Source: Augochlora pura (lineage: Eukaryota; Arthropoda; Insecta; Hymenoptera; Halictidae). From it: a DNA stretch of 64,000 nucleotides. The notes beneath the pieces were generated by a model. It searched no databases and had not been told where the DNA came from. It worked only from the letters and a program-made list of their open reading frames with translations. Below are positions 10,740 through 20,374 of the stretch, piece after piece. The position numbers and the translations under genes are program-made. How positions within the stretch are numbered: the first letter of the stretch is position 1; each line of letters opens with the position of its first letter. The stretch covers positions 19,529,640 through 19,593,639 of the forward strand of contig NC_135781.1 in the NCBI RefSeq assembly GCF_028453695.1, read 5' to 3'.

Positions 10740-11821
10740 ATGAGTCATTTAAATTTGTTTTACATTGTAAAAAAAATGAATGATTTCAAGTCAGCACTAG
10801 AATGGGTGAGAGAACTTGGGTTAATTCCTGCTGAAAAATATTGTGGAAAACATAAGAATAAAATGATGTATGTTGAAGTGAGAGGAAAACTAGGTCGCTT
10901 TCGATGTCGTAAAATGGGAAAATATGATCATTGGATTACAGCTGCACATAATACATGGTAGTTATTACTTGGTTCATTATTATTTTTATTATTTTATATG
11001 GTAGAATTCTAATTGAAAATTTTAATAGGTTTGAACGATGCCATTTAAACATTGAGACTTGTATGATTATTACTTATGGTTTTGCGTGGAAATTTTCATT
11101 CGAACTAATGCAACATGAGTGCTCTATAGTTGAAAATGAGACGGTTTCCTCGGAAACGATTAGCGATAGATTTTCATTCTGCAGAGAAGTATGTACTCTT
11201 TGTCTTGATAGACGATACGAGATGAAAGGTTCAATAGGTGGTCGTGGTGTTATAGTAGAGATTGACGAATGCAAAGTTGGACGGAGGAAATTTGAAAAAG
11301 GGCGTATACGTGAGGGGGTATGGATATTAGGTGCAATTATTGTGGCCAATCATTTTATTTTTCTGAGGGAATCGAGCTTTAATAACTTTTATTTTAAAAC
11401 ATTTGTTATCAATGTAGGTATGATAGAGCGAGGAGGGAAGAAATATCGGTTGGAAATATGTCCCGACAATAAACGTGACGAGATTATGTTAATATCTCTT
11501 ATTAAAAAACATGTAGAAGTGGGTTCGGAAGTTCATACAGATTGTTGGAAGGGATATATGAATTTAAAAGATCATGGTTATATTCATAAAACTGTGAACC
11601 ATAGTACAAATTTCGTAGATCCGGATAGTGGAGCGTACACACAAAATATTGAATCATCGTGGCGTGCTTTGCGAGCTCGTCTAGCTAGAGGTGGAATCAG
11701 AAAAGATTCGCTTATAGATCATATGTGTGAATTTTTATGGCGCTATGAGGTTAAACAGGCTGGCAATGATCCATTTTTACAATTAATTGACGACATTAAA
11801 TATATATATTCTGGAAATTAA
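10740..11821 (+). CDS. Merlin transposase, three exons (10740-10957, 11029-11330, 11418-11821)
   Basis: DDE transposase that would cut and paste the surrounding Merlin element in the nucleus. Removing two GT-AG introns gives 307 residues, close to the usual length of these proteins. The ATG at 10740 is chosen because the reading frame upstream runs through the terminal inverted repeat. The N-terminal region (about 25-60) has a Cys/His pattern (YCGKHK, then RFRCRK) resembling the degenerate zinc-binding head of IS1016-type transposases. Residues about 74-130 form the linker helix region, including FCREVC. The catalytic core follows: D152 in EIDECK, D215 in HTDCWKGY and E252 in NIESSW, with 36 residues between the last two (DD36E). 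The C-terminus ends IYSGN. No stop or frameshift remains after splicing. Without splicing, the frame breaks at 10959 and 29 extra residues interrupt the core. Splicing is inferred from sequence, not shown. Confidence 0.85.
10958..11028 (+). other. Predicted intron 1 of the Merlin transposase (71 bp)
   Basis: It starts GTAGTT and ends TTTAATAG, is very AT-rich, and has a CTAAT-like branch-point candidate about 20 bp before the 3' site. It splits a TGG codon after its second base (phase 2). Its removal joins HNTW to FERCHL, restoring the expected Merlin linker. Unspliced, a stop codon occurs at 10959. The length is not a multiple of three, so the alternative explanation is a frameshifting insertion. 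Confidence 0.75.
11331..11417 (+). other. Predicted intron 2 of the Merlin transposase (87 bp)
   Basis: It starts GTGCAA and ends AATGTAG, and splits a GGT glycine codon after its first base (phase 1). The 87 bp are open in frame and would add 29 residues (IVANHF...) between VWILG and MIERGG. In this transposase family those two blocks are adjacent, in a W-x-x-G-x-IERG arrangement, so removal gives the normal core. Because it is in frame, retention would give a longer protein rather than a truncated one. Confidence 0.7.
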
Positions 11822-12108
11822 TGTAAAATGTATAGAAAATTTCAATTATTAAACCAAGTGAATCAATATCTACAATTGGAAGATTACGAGATGAAAATTA
11901 ATTTAGGTTAGGTTAACCCGAAAGTTTATTTATTATTTAGTTATATTACTATTTATGCGATTAGAATGAGTTGTGGTTAGGTTAGGGTTAGGTCGTGCTG
12001 GGGGCGGAGAGGGCCGGCCGTAAGGCCGGCCCGACCACGCATTCGAAAATCCAGGAGTAGTCTAAAAATTGAAAGATTACCTTATGTATGTATCATTCTA
12101 AATTAAAG
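11822..12108. other. Insert between the two transposase 3' ends, with TTAGG-like motifs and a GC hairpin
   Basis: About 290 bp unrelated to the coding sequence. It holds TTAGGTTAGGTTAA at 11903-11916, a second GGTTAGGTTAGGGTTAGG stretch at about 11975-11992, and a 9-bp perfect hairpin at 12011-12032. Near-identical short sequences, AATTGGAAGATTAC (about 11874-11887) and AATTGAAAGATTAC (about 12067-12080), flank the central ~180 bp and could be a target duplication of a smaller insertion. Confidence 0.6.
12011..12032. repeat. GC-rich hairpin inside the Merlin element
   Basis: GGGCCGGCC, loop GTAA, GGCCGGCCC: a perfect 9-bp stem with a tetraloop. The flanks extend it weakly (CGTG upstream, CACG downstream). 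Its almost pure GC content contrasts sharply with the AT-rich transposon around it. Confidence 0.8.
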
Positions 12109-12215
12109 AGGATTCGCTTATAGATCATATGTGTGAATTTTTATGGTGCTATGAGGTAAACTAGGCTGGTGATGATCCATTTTTACAATTAATTGAAGAT
12201 ATTCTATATAAAATA
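12109..12215 (+). pseudogene. Second, truncated copy of the Merlin transposase 3' end
   Basis: This segment aligns with 11700-11811, the last ~37 codons of the transposase, from GATTCGCTTATAGATCATATG onward with scattered substitutions. In this copy the segment equivalent to RYEVKQAG contains a stop (GTAAACTAG), so it cannot encode the intact tail. It lies between the complete reading frame and the right inverted repeat, inside the target duplications. It probably is the original 3' end of a related copy joined by recombination or template switching. Confidence 0.8.
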
Positions 12216-12225
12216 AAAAGTGGAT

Positions 12226-12377
12226 AAGTCGGTAAGGTGGAGTGCGACATTGAAATGATAAAAATTTTTTTTTCGAGTCGCCAAAAATCCTTTTGGCAAT
12301 CGCCATTTTAGTAAAAAAAGAACCTATTTTCAAAATTTCATCGAATTCTGAGATGGACCATAAACGGAAGTTTCGCC
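12226..12377 (-). repeat. Right terminal inverted repeat of the Merlin element
   Basis: Reverse complement of 10483-10633. Open frames in it, for example 12118-12333 on the minus strand, are shadows of the repeat. It ends at GCC, immediately followed by the CTACGCTT target duplication. Confidence 0.88.
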
Positions 12378-12385
12378 CTACGCTT

Positions 12386-14510
12386 TATTTAATAAAAAGG
12401 AATATTGTATTACATAATAGTACTGATTTTATAAAGGGTAATAAACGCCGCACGTGCATCCTCTTCAAAAATTTCCTTCACTGATATTAGAGAAATATTT
12501 TTCTTATATTTCTTATCCATAAAGGCGAATTCAAAGGTAATAATTATTTCGACCTATTTTTGTAATGAGAAAACGAAATCATGCTTTTCGGCAAAATATT
12601 ATAATGAGATTTAGTGATAATTATTAATAGATGTAGATTCAGTCATTATAGCCTCGTCTACGTACTCGCCAAAATGAATGCAAGAGGTAATCCTAGTCGC
12701 ATCATGTGGGACGGCAATTAAAAAATGACATTTTCTGGAACCTTTTGTGAAAATGTGCGTTTGTGAGTGGTCCCCTTTCAAGTCGTTCTGGCTCGCCAAT
12801 ATCGAAGTTCACTTTTCAAACTCCTCAGGTGTACTCTTACAGTGCCAGCAAAAATTGATATTATTTCAAGCCGCCACGAGGGCGACCGCTCAGAGGTGAT
12901 TATCAATGTTTTAATCCGTTTCGTAGCTAGTTCCTGATCCACTTTGCGCGGGGCTTCCGGACTGGAAGCGGTTCGATTAAAATCGCGACGGAAAGTAAAA
13001 TATGAACCGGAGTTTCGTCGTGAAATTCATGCTACCCGCTAACTGGAGTGGAACTTCGCAAGACAAACGGCCGCAGTTCCCCAGTTTGGAATCCTGATTG
13101 AAATTGGATCAAACGAGACAAACAATCGATGCAGCGCAACCGGCAACAGCCATTGGCTGGGCGTCCTATTTTTTTTGTTCGTTCCCGCTGTTTTCTGCTC
13201 GTCGATGCGCGAAGGGCGCCGGTATTTATGGGAAAACCTGACGGGTGCCGGCTCCATTTGCAATTGGATCGAGCAAGACGTATGATCGATCTCCGCGTGG
13301 TTTACGAGGTTGCCGGTGATCTCTCGTCGCTGTTCGTCGTGGACACGCGGTATAATTTGGAATCGGTCACCCGATGAATCACCGAGCGTTATCCGTATGC
13401 ACAGACCTATCCGATATTTGCGACGCTAATGCCTAGAACACTCGGGACACGTGTTTGATCGGCTACGACGAAAGAGAGATGGAACGGGTGCAACCGGGTC
13501 GAGTGGGGTGGTCCGTGCGTCTATGCCGTCGTTTTTACAGCTAGCCGCTATGGCGGTTAGTTCCACGGGCCGATACACGGGCTAGGAATTCACGAAATCC
13601 GAATGCAACTGGCAAATTGCTGTCCAAGAATCCGACGGTGGAATTCCATTGAACGAAATGCCATCACCGTGTTCTTACCTGGACGCGAAGGAATGGACCC
13701 GACGATCTGATTTCGAGACTCTGGGCTCTCCGATTTGGGTCTGACATATGGTCCGAGAACCGTCTCAGCTAAATACCTACAACAGCGGCTCGTCAAAATA
13801 ATGCAATTTGTAAGATTGCGCGTTTCTTAAAAACGCAAGGAAAAAGAAATATGTCGGTTTTATCATCCAATTCGACAAATTACATTCCCTACGCATAATG
13901 TTTCGAACGAATATAGGAAGTTACAATATAATCATTGAGAGATAGAAAAGATTTGTCAGAATCTGGAACAAGATGAAGTGAATTTTAGAAATATTTTTTC
14001 AATTTGTAGAAAATAAATTTAAAGCCTGCGATTTGACTTTATGCATAACACGCGTTATCTGTAAAGAAAAGAAAGTGGAATCATAAGTCTGCTGTGTTAC
14101 AACAATTCAAATTATATGACACGAGTAAAGTAAAAATCACACAATAGTTTATAAGGAAAATGTATGTATTAGAACGAATTGAATCGTCGATTTTAGAAAA
14201 GAATAATTATAAAAGGCCGTTTCGTTGTAATTTTTGTTAGACCGTACCGTTTGTATGATTCTTTCGACGAGCAATTAAGTACTATGTAAATATTATTTAG
14301 GCCATCGTATCGGATTAATTTCTGTGGCCGTTCGATCTTTGTCAAAGTTGGAAGAGTCGCCTGACAATGCGCCATTAAACGGCGATTTGCAAAGGTGGAG
14401 CTGCTTATTAAATTGAACCGAGAAGATGCTTGTTAGGATACTGTAGTGGCCTTTACTTGAAGCGATAATACTTGACATTCGGTTCTTCCCGGCTCTTTCT
14501 CGCTTTTGCT
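12386..14510. other. No gene seen; CpG-rich patch 12840-13750
   Basis: AT-rich next to the Merlin element, then moderately CpG-rich, then AT-rich. The minus-strand frame at 12611-12799 reads smoothly but I recognise no family in it. Confidence 0.6.
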
Positions 14511-14600
14511 TAGAGTGCTCAGTGGCTCGACGGTAAATCCTTCGACCTCTTCGGGGTCGAGTGCCGTGGAGAGTTGTCTACGGATTAGAGCTCTACAAGG
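14511..14600 (+). repeat. tRNA-like promoter-bearing repeat, possible SINE head
   Basis: TGCTCAGTGGC (14516-14526) resembles a polymerase III A box and GGTCGAGTGCC (14555-14565) a B box. Their start-to-start spacing of 39 bp is slightly short for a tRNA. TCGACC...GGTCGA forms a 6-bp stem between them. No intact tRNA cloverleaf, terminator run or target duplication was found, so this is a weak call. Confidence 0.3.
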
Positions 14601-15328
14601 ACTTGGTTAGAGTAGGCTCAAAGCAGAGGGCACTCGAGGAGTACACGCAATGCTAAAGGCAACGGGAAAAATAAGACGGAAGGAAGGGTTTCCCCCGAAA
14701 CACGAGGAAACTCGATTCTATTCACTGGCTGGGTGGGACTTCATGGTGTTCCGCGGTTGCTTCACAAAGAAACTATTACACTGACTAATACTGTTCTACA
14801 GGACAGAATGTATTCGCGTACATATCCACTTCTTACTATCTGTTATAAATATTGCATCTTTTAAACCGCAGGTTGCAAAAATTCTGACACTTCATAGAAA
14901 GCGCTCGATTTTTAGTGCACATATCCAATAGCTAAATCTATTTTTTTTTAATTCCGTTATTTAAAGTCGCATCAACCTCTTATTTGGGTTATTAGCGACT
15001 CAGGTTCAAGAGTTACAGTTTATTGTACAGGATGGCGGATTTTAGGAACTTTAATATCTTTCGTATTGATTCAATGTCCTTTGGGTTTTTTCAGATTGTT
15101 TTCGAAATCATCTTCCTCGACGTACCATAAATCATACTAAAATAACACTTTGCTACTTATGTTTGATGTAAATATATAACAATTTCGTCTTAATAATGTA
15201 TTTCGATACAAAGATACGTTTGTAAGATATAATTCGTTTAGCTTTTTAATTAATTTAAATTAATTATTTAAATAACGACACATCATGGTTCCACATGGAC
15301 CGAATATTTTCCATTGGTTTATACTTGT
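14601..15328. other. No gene seen
   Basis: Ordinary mixed sequence becoming AT-rich toward the second copy of the ~190-bp repeat. Confidence 0.6.
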
Positions 15329-15513
15329 AGACAACTTGCAAGGCATTTTTTATTTCGATATTTCAGGTTAATGGTGCTGCCAATCGTCGTCAATATTATT
15401 ATTGGTTATCTCAGAGACATTATATAATTAAGCCGTATACATGATGTTGTAATAGAGTTAAAATTATTTGAAAAAATGTATATATAAGTTTCACGGAGAC
15501 ATAGAAGGGTAAA
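15329..15513 (+). repeat. Unclassified ~190-bp interspersed repeat, copy 2
   Basis: AGACAACTTGCAAGGCATTT, GCCAATCGTCGTCAATATTATT and GTTTCACGGAGACATAGAAGG follow the same order as in the copy at 4667-4885. Divergence is spread evenly, as in an old neutral repeat. Confidence 0.75.
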
Positions 15514-18500
15514 CATTCGAAGAAACGTTGAAAAATCCCGGCAAGGATTAATCGGTGAAAAAGTTAGCTGGCGGCAACACGCCTCCGCAAATTTGCCATT
15601 TCAGCCTGGTTAGGCAATTAGCAAATCGGCAACTGGAGACAGAGCTACCGATAGACAACATTTTTTATCGGCCCGGTCAAACTGGCTCGACGACTTACGT
15701 AACGAGTATCCATTCAGCGAAGGGTTGGCCCCGAAAGAGAAGTAGTCAGAGGACGAGGAGGCGGAGGAGGGCGAGGAAGAAGAGGACGAGAAAAAAAGGA
15801 GGGGCAGACCGTAGGATTAATAGCCGCCGGCTAAAACCTAGTCCTTAAAAGATTAAAGTGGCCCGATTCCAGTGGACCACCCTCCTGACACGCCTAAAAC
15901 CGAGGCCCGGACGGTATCGCGGAGGAAGTTCGCGCGATCAAAGCGCGTAGCGGGAAACGCGGTCGGGCCGAGCCACTATTTCAGCCGCGATATTTCAGTG
16001 GCGCGGCTGACAAACGAGCGGCAATTGCTACTTGGTACAACCGGCCGGACGCAACGTGGAACTCGGGGAACAACTTTCTACCAGCCGGGCCGCCACCACC
16101 ACCACCGGGAAGGCAAATGATTTACCCCGTAATACCGATAGCCTGTATGATCGATTCGAGCATTAATGTCGGCCGGATGTGCAGGCGCGACGCCCGTCCG
16201 ATGTATATTTCTCCCGGCATCGCACTGGGCATTGATGTTCGATACGCTAAGGGCGCCCGCGACGTTACGGCGTAACCGGTGGCTGGGTTCCGCGGGATTG
16301 ATGTTCGCCGGCGTAACGCGGCTTCGTGCTCCTGTCTTCGTAAGACCTCTTTCGCACGGTAACGCGTGTACAGGAGCGGACAAAAGATTAAGTCGACAGG
16401 AAAGAAAGAAATCGGTAAAATGCACCGTGGTTGCAAATCTTTTCCAAAACGACGTGTCGCGCGTTACAATTCACCGCAGGAAATACGATTGAACTACGAA
16501 TCGTTCGAGGATAATGTCTCGTTGCAATGTTTTAGGAGCTTTAGCAGATACAAGTCCGATTTCTTTTATTTTTGGTACTTGGTTGGTTTCTGATGTTATC
16601 AACGTGCTCTTAATTAAAAATTTGTCAACCGTCCTTTAACTGTCTTTGCGTTACTTTGTAAATCATTGTTGAAATTTAATTCAACCGTATTAATATAAGA
16701 AGGAAAACGATTCATTGCGATTCACGCGCAAACGATGGCTTCAAGTTGTTTTTCGTAATTTGCCTCCTTTTAATACATCAGAATAAAGGCCAATTTTAAA
16801 AAATTTACAATAATGCTTGCTTCCAAGAAATTACTGATCTAATAACAATAGTCGCTAGTTCAATAAATGTCTTATTTTGGTTTCATAGTTTTTTTCTTCA
16901 TTTTGTGAAGCATGAGTGACATTTCCTTGTTTTAAGTTCGAAACGCCAGAGCATTTTCATAACTATACCGTTAACGATACTTACGCCCACTCTCAGCTTC
17001 ATTCGTCAGGATTTTGAAACGTATCTTTGGAGATAGATCTTGTATTTCTCCTTTCGTCATTCAAAGTGTTGTCGCATCTTATTTATTTTGATTGCTAAAT
17101 TAATTGTGCAAGCATACAATAAACATATATTGTTGCAGTCGAAAGAGTTCTCCACCGTTGCAGCCGTGAAGTTTGGTAGAGAGATGTTATAAATTGTTCA
17201 GAGGCGACGATGATAATTTTCACTACAACAAATTATATTGATTTATATGATAAATTGGCTCTTTTTTATAATTACTAATTTAAAAAAATTGCCAAGCACC
17301 GTGTCGCTCACATATGCAACGACGACGTAATTAACTTGTTAATAACTTTGCACACAAATGCGAGTTCTATCGAAAATGCATTATTTTCTTATACCATACA
17401 TAGTGATTGCAAATTTTGTAAACATTACTAGTAATCGTCGAAAACTTGACTAGTTAAATGAACGTTTTCACGTAATTTCATTCATAACAGCACACGGTGA
17501 TTAACACTTTCTTGTTGTTAATAAACTCCTGTATGCAAGGGAAAAATTACATTTCATATTTTGTAATTTGTAATTGCCAATTATTTTGAACAAGAAAACT
17601 CAATTCGACCTTCATTTAGCAGAAACAACTAACGTATACGTTTTGTAGATTAGATGTTCGATCTTCATAACGCGTCTGATACTTTATTTTTATTATTTTT
17701 AATTTATTTATAAGACAAGAGATTGAATATTTTATGTTTTAGCTTTTTATGTGCATATAGAAAACTAAACGTGAAAACCACTGAATTATTGCAACAAAGA
17801 AATTCTATAATTACGAAAAAGTAGTTGAAGTAGTTATATTTGGTTTTCAATTTTTTGATGGGGTTTAAACATTCTACTTCTTAAGATAAATATCTATTGT
17901 CTTAAGCCTTGTCTATCGTCGTTTTATCGTTCCAGTAATAAAATGGTCATGTAAATGATTTTCGTATCTTCACATAGTAGTTGACAGTGTATTATACATA
18001 TATTTATTAAAAAGACAAAGGTGTTCGTCATTTTATTAACATTTTTAAAAGCATCGCCAACTGCATATCTCCATTTTCGCCATACGATGAAATAATTCGC
18101 CCAACAAACACAGTAACGATTTTCGTCAAACATCTCTGACTGTAGATAATGTCAATCTTCCTTTCGATTATAGAAAATTCATCCCTCAAACTAAAAAAAT
18201 CAAATTTTTATAATCTCAACCTGCCCCCGCCGAACGTTCGCTAAAGTTCCACGCGTCAAAATCGCGATTCATATATCAAACACCGCGTGGGCAGCGCGAA
18301 ATTGTTTAAATTGAAACGTCATCAGCGGTGGTATAATTGTCGGTTTCCAAACGATTGGATGGTAAACGCGTGTAACACCGGGCAAAATGGAGCTATCGAT
18401 TGCTGGAAATGTCGCAGGGATTCCCGGGCGGTTCGCGATCGTGTATATTCGCCCTGCTTTTATTTCCCCTCTTACTTTTGGGATTGAATTTTAACGTCGA

Positions 18501-20090
18501 CAGAGTCGTCGACTTCCGGGAACGATCTTGGCAAAGGATCGTGCCAAGGTGCAGTCTCCGAGGAATCGATCGTTAGCTTTGATCTTATTGCTGTACGGTT
18601 CCCCGTTCCTTGCTCTCGCCCCGACGTTTCTTCTTCTCGCCGTTCTCGTCAGAAATTTTATAATGACATATATGAAGTGGTACGGCGCGGAGCTTCTACC
18701 GAGAACTTGCTCCAAACTTTTTCTCTCCTCAGAAGTCGATTCCTCTAACCAAGTCTCGGTGAACGATCATAATTTCTTGAAAATTCCGATTAACTTGTAT
18801 ACAGATTATACGAAGTTTTTAGATCGGTTTAATGAAGGTGAAAGTACCTATCATGAAGCACTGTTCAGGAGGTATTCGATAATTTTTTATTCACAATTTA
18901 TTACAACTTAAAAGTGTTATCGTTGAATATATATTGTTGTTCAATAGTTCAATGGTTCCAAATGATGGAAAATAAATAAAAAATATAAAATAAAATAAAT
19001 AAATAAAAAAATTTAATATGAATAAAATGATGAAGTACGAGCGTGTAAGTACTTTACTACTTTACAGTGAAAGGTACATAAGTTTATAATTACCCGCAGC
19101 TCTGCGTGTGGTCTGCTTCAGCCGAAACATCCTATGTATTTAAAAAAAATTAATAAAATATTTAATAATAGAATCAGTAGGAATAGTTAAAAATAGAAAT
19201 ATACAAGTATATTGTTTTGTTAAGTTTTCGTTTTGACATCAGTAATTGTGTAAAATTATCTTCAGCCTATAATTATCCGCACTATTGTATATAACCCATG
19301 CAAATCTTCAGCAATTTATCCATCAGACTACGACCATCCAGTCGTCTTAATCCAGTGTATTTAAATCATTACCTAATCATTCTATTTTTGATAATTAAAT
19401 TAAATAAATTGCTATTACACTGGAAAGAAGAGGAAGACTTGTTAAAGTCTGCAAGAAGTATCATCGAAAATATGTTGTGAAATATTGTCGAATAAAGTTG
19501 CGAACGGGCATAAAACATCGCCAATTGTAGTTGCGAACATGGTTCGTTCATCCGAGGATTAATCATTAATCGTTGATTAAATTCTTACCCAACTCGTACC
19601 AGCGGGATCGCGATCAAGGCCGCATTAATCGTAAGCGAAGGCGACGATTCTCCTGGCCGCAGCTCTATGGGGGTCGATAGGTGATTTAATAAGGCTATAT
19701 TTTGTATTGATTCATAAATACGCGTTGCGACGGCCGATGCACGCAGCCGGCATTAAGCGATTGATCGCCGTGCAATTTGTAATCAATAAATCTGTAGAAG
19801 AAGCTCGCCGCTGCGCTTCGACGCGCCGAGGAAACCGGAATGCTAGATTTTTCCGAGAGCGTTGCCCCGCTCGTTACTTACAACAGAAGGGGACGTTCGC
19901 AAGATGGCCACACGATCATCTTTTACAATTTAAATTAAAGATATTAAACCTTCCACGCTCCTCAGAAATAATTACGCTAAAGATACCGGCACAATAGTCC
20001 GATAAATTCTGCGTTCATTATTCAATAAATAATAACACTTTAATGTGCTCGCCGGCAATTTTGGTTGATTTATCACGGTGAAAGTTTGCG
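15514..20090. other. No gene seen; CpG-rich patches 15540-16500, 18230-18720 and 19590-19900
   Basis: The patch at 15720-15810 is purine-rich (AGGACGAGG words) and gives Arg/Lys-rich frames. The 127-codon frame at 18528-18911 has a hydrophobic run near residues 15-45 but no homolog I know. The rest is AT-rich. Confidence 0.55.
18970..19020 (+). repeat. A-rich (AAAT)n-like tract
   Basis: Interrupted AAATA and AAAT units. Simple sequence, no flanking duplication detected. Confidence 0.8.
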
Positions 20091-20108
20091 TTTTAGGTGT
20101 ACCTAAAA
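20091..20108. repeat. Hairpin upstream of the family 3 MITE
   Basis: TTTTAGGT-GT-ACCTAAAA, an 8-bp stem with a two-base loop, followed by related words (TTTTAGGTGATTCTAAAAT). Confidence 0.8.
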
Positions 20109-20169
20109 TTAGATTTTAGGTGATTCTAAAATAGTTTTCTTAGGGAACAAAGTTAATATATTTGGTTAT

Positions 20170-20374
20170 TTAACACTAGAACTATCGTGTTCTACACGAG
20201 ACTAATGTATTTTATTTTACAATAATGCCAAGATTGGATTTATTTAAATTTCATATATATATATATCGATAACGAAGTGTATCTAAAAATTTCTGTGAGA
20301 AATATTTTTATAACATCAGGAACTGTAAAATAAAAAATCAGTTGTGTTGACTGGTTTGATAGTTCTAGTGTTAA
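20170..20374 (+). mobile_element. TTAA-flanked piggyBac-type MITE, family 3
   Basis: TTAA at 20170-20173 and 20371-20374, with perfect 17-bp inverted ends TTAACACTAGAACTATC. The hairpin TCGTGT-TCT-ACACGA (20185-20199) lies 11 bp inside the left TTAA. 205 bp, with an (AT)n run near 20255. The perfect inverted repeat suggests a fairly recent insertion. Confidence 0.9.

Larger units (their letters stand above)
10483..12377 (+). mobile_element. Merlin-superfamily DNA transposon, nearly complete, with 3'-end rearrangement
   Basis: The element is 1,895 bp and is bounded by a perfect 8-bp direct repeat, CTACGCTT, at 10475-10482 and 12378-12385. Immediately inside are inverted repeats of about 150 bp (10483-10633 and 12226-12377) that begin GGC and then share CTTCCGTTTATGGTCC. 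An 8-9 bp target duplication and a DDE transposase of the IS1016/IS1595 type are the known hallmarks of Merlin. It carries a three-exon transposase and, downstream of it, a duplicated piece of the coding 3' end plus a ~290-bp insert. The inverted repeats differ at roughly one base in ten by eye, so this is not a very recent insertion or the ends have been exchanged. The element assignment is firm; whether it is active is not known. Confidence 0.9.

Noticed and set aside
11903..11992. TTAGG words as an interstitial telomere array
   Set aside because: Only two or three imperfect units in each stretch, too few for a telomere tract; kept only as a motif within the insert.
12118..12333. Minus-strand ORF beside the Merlin gene
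   Set aside because: It is the inverted repeat translated; its peptide copies part of the frame over the left inverted repeat.
18528..18911. 127-codon ORF with a hydrophobic segment
   Set aside because: The hydrophobic run comes from TCTTCTTCTCGCC-type sequence. No start context, partner exon or family could be supported.
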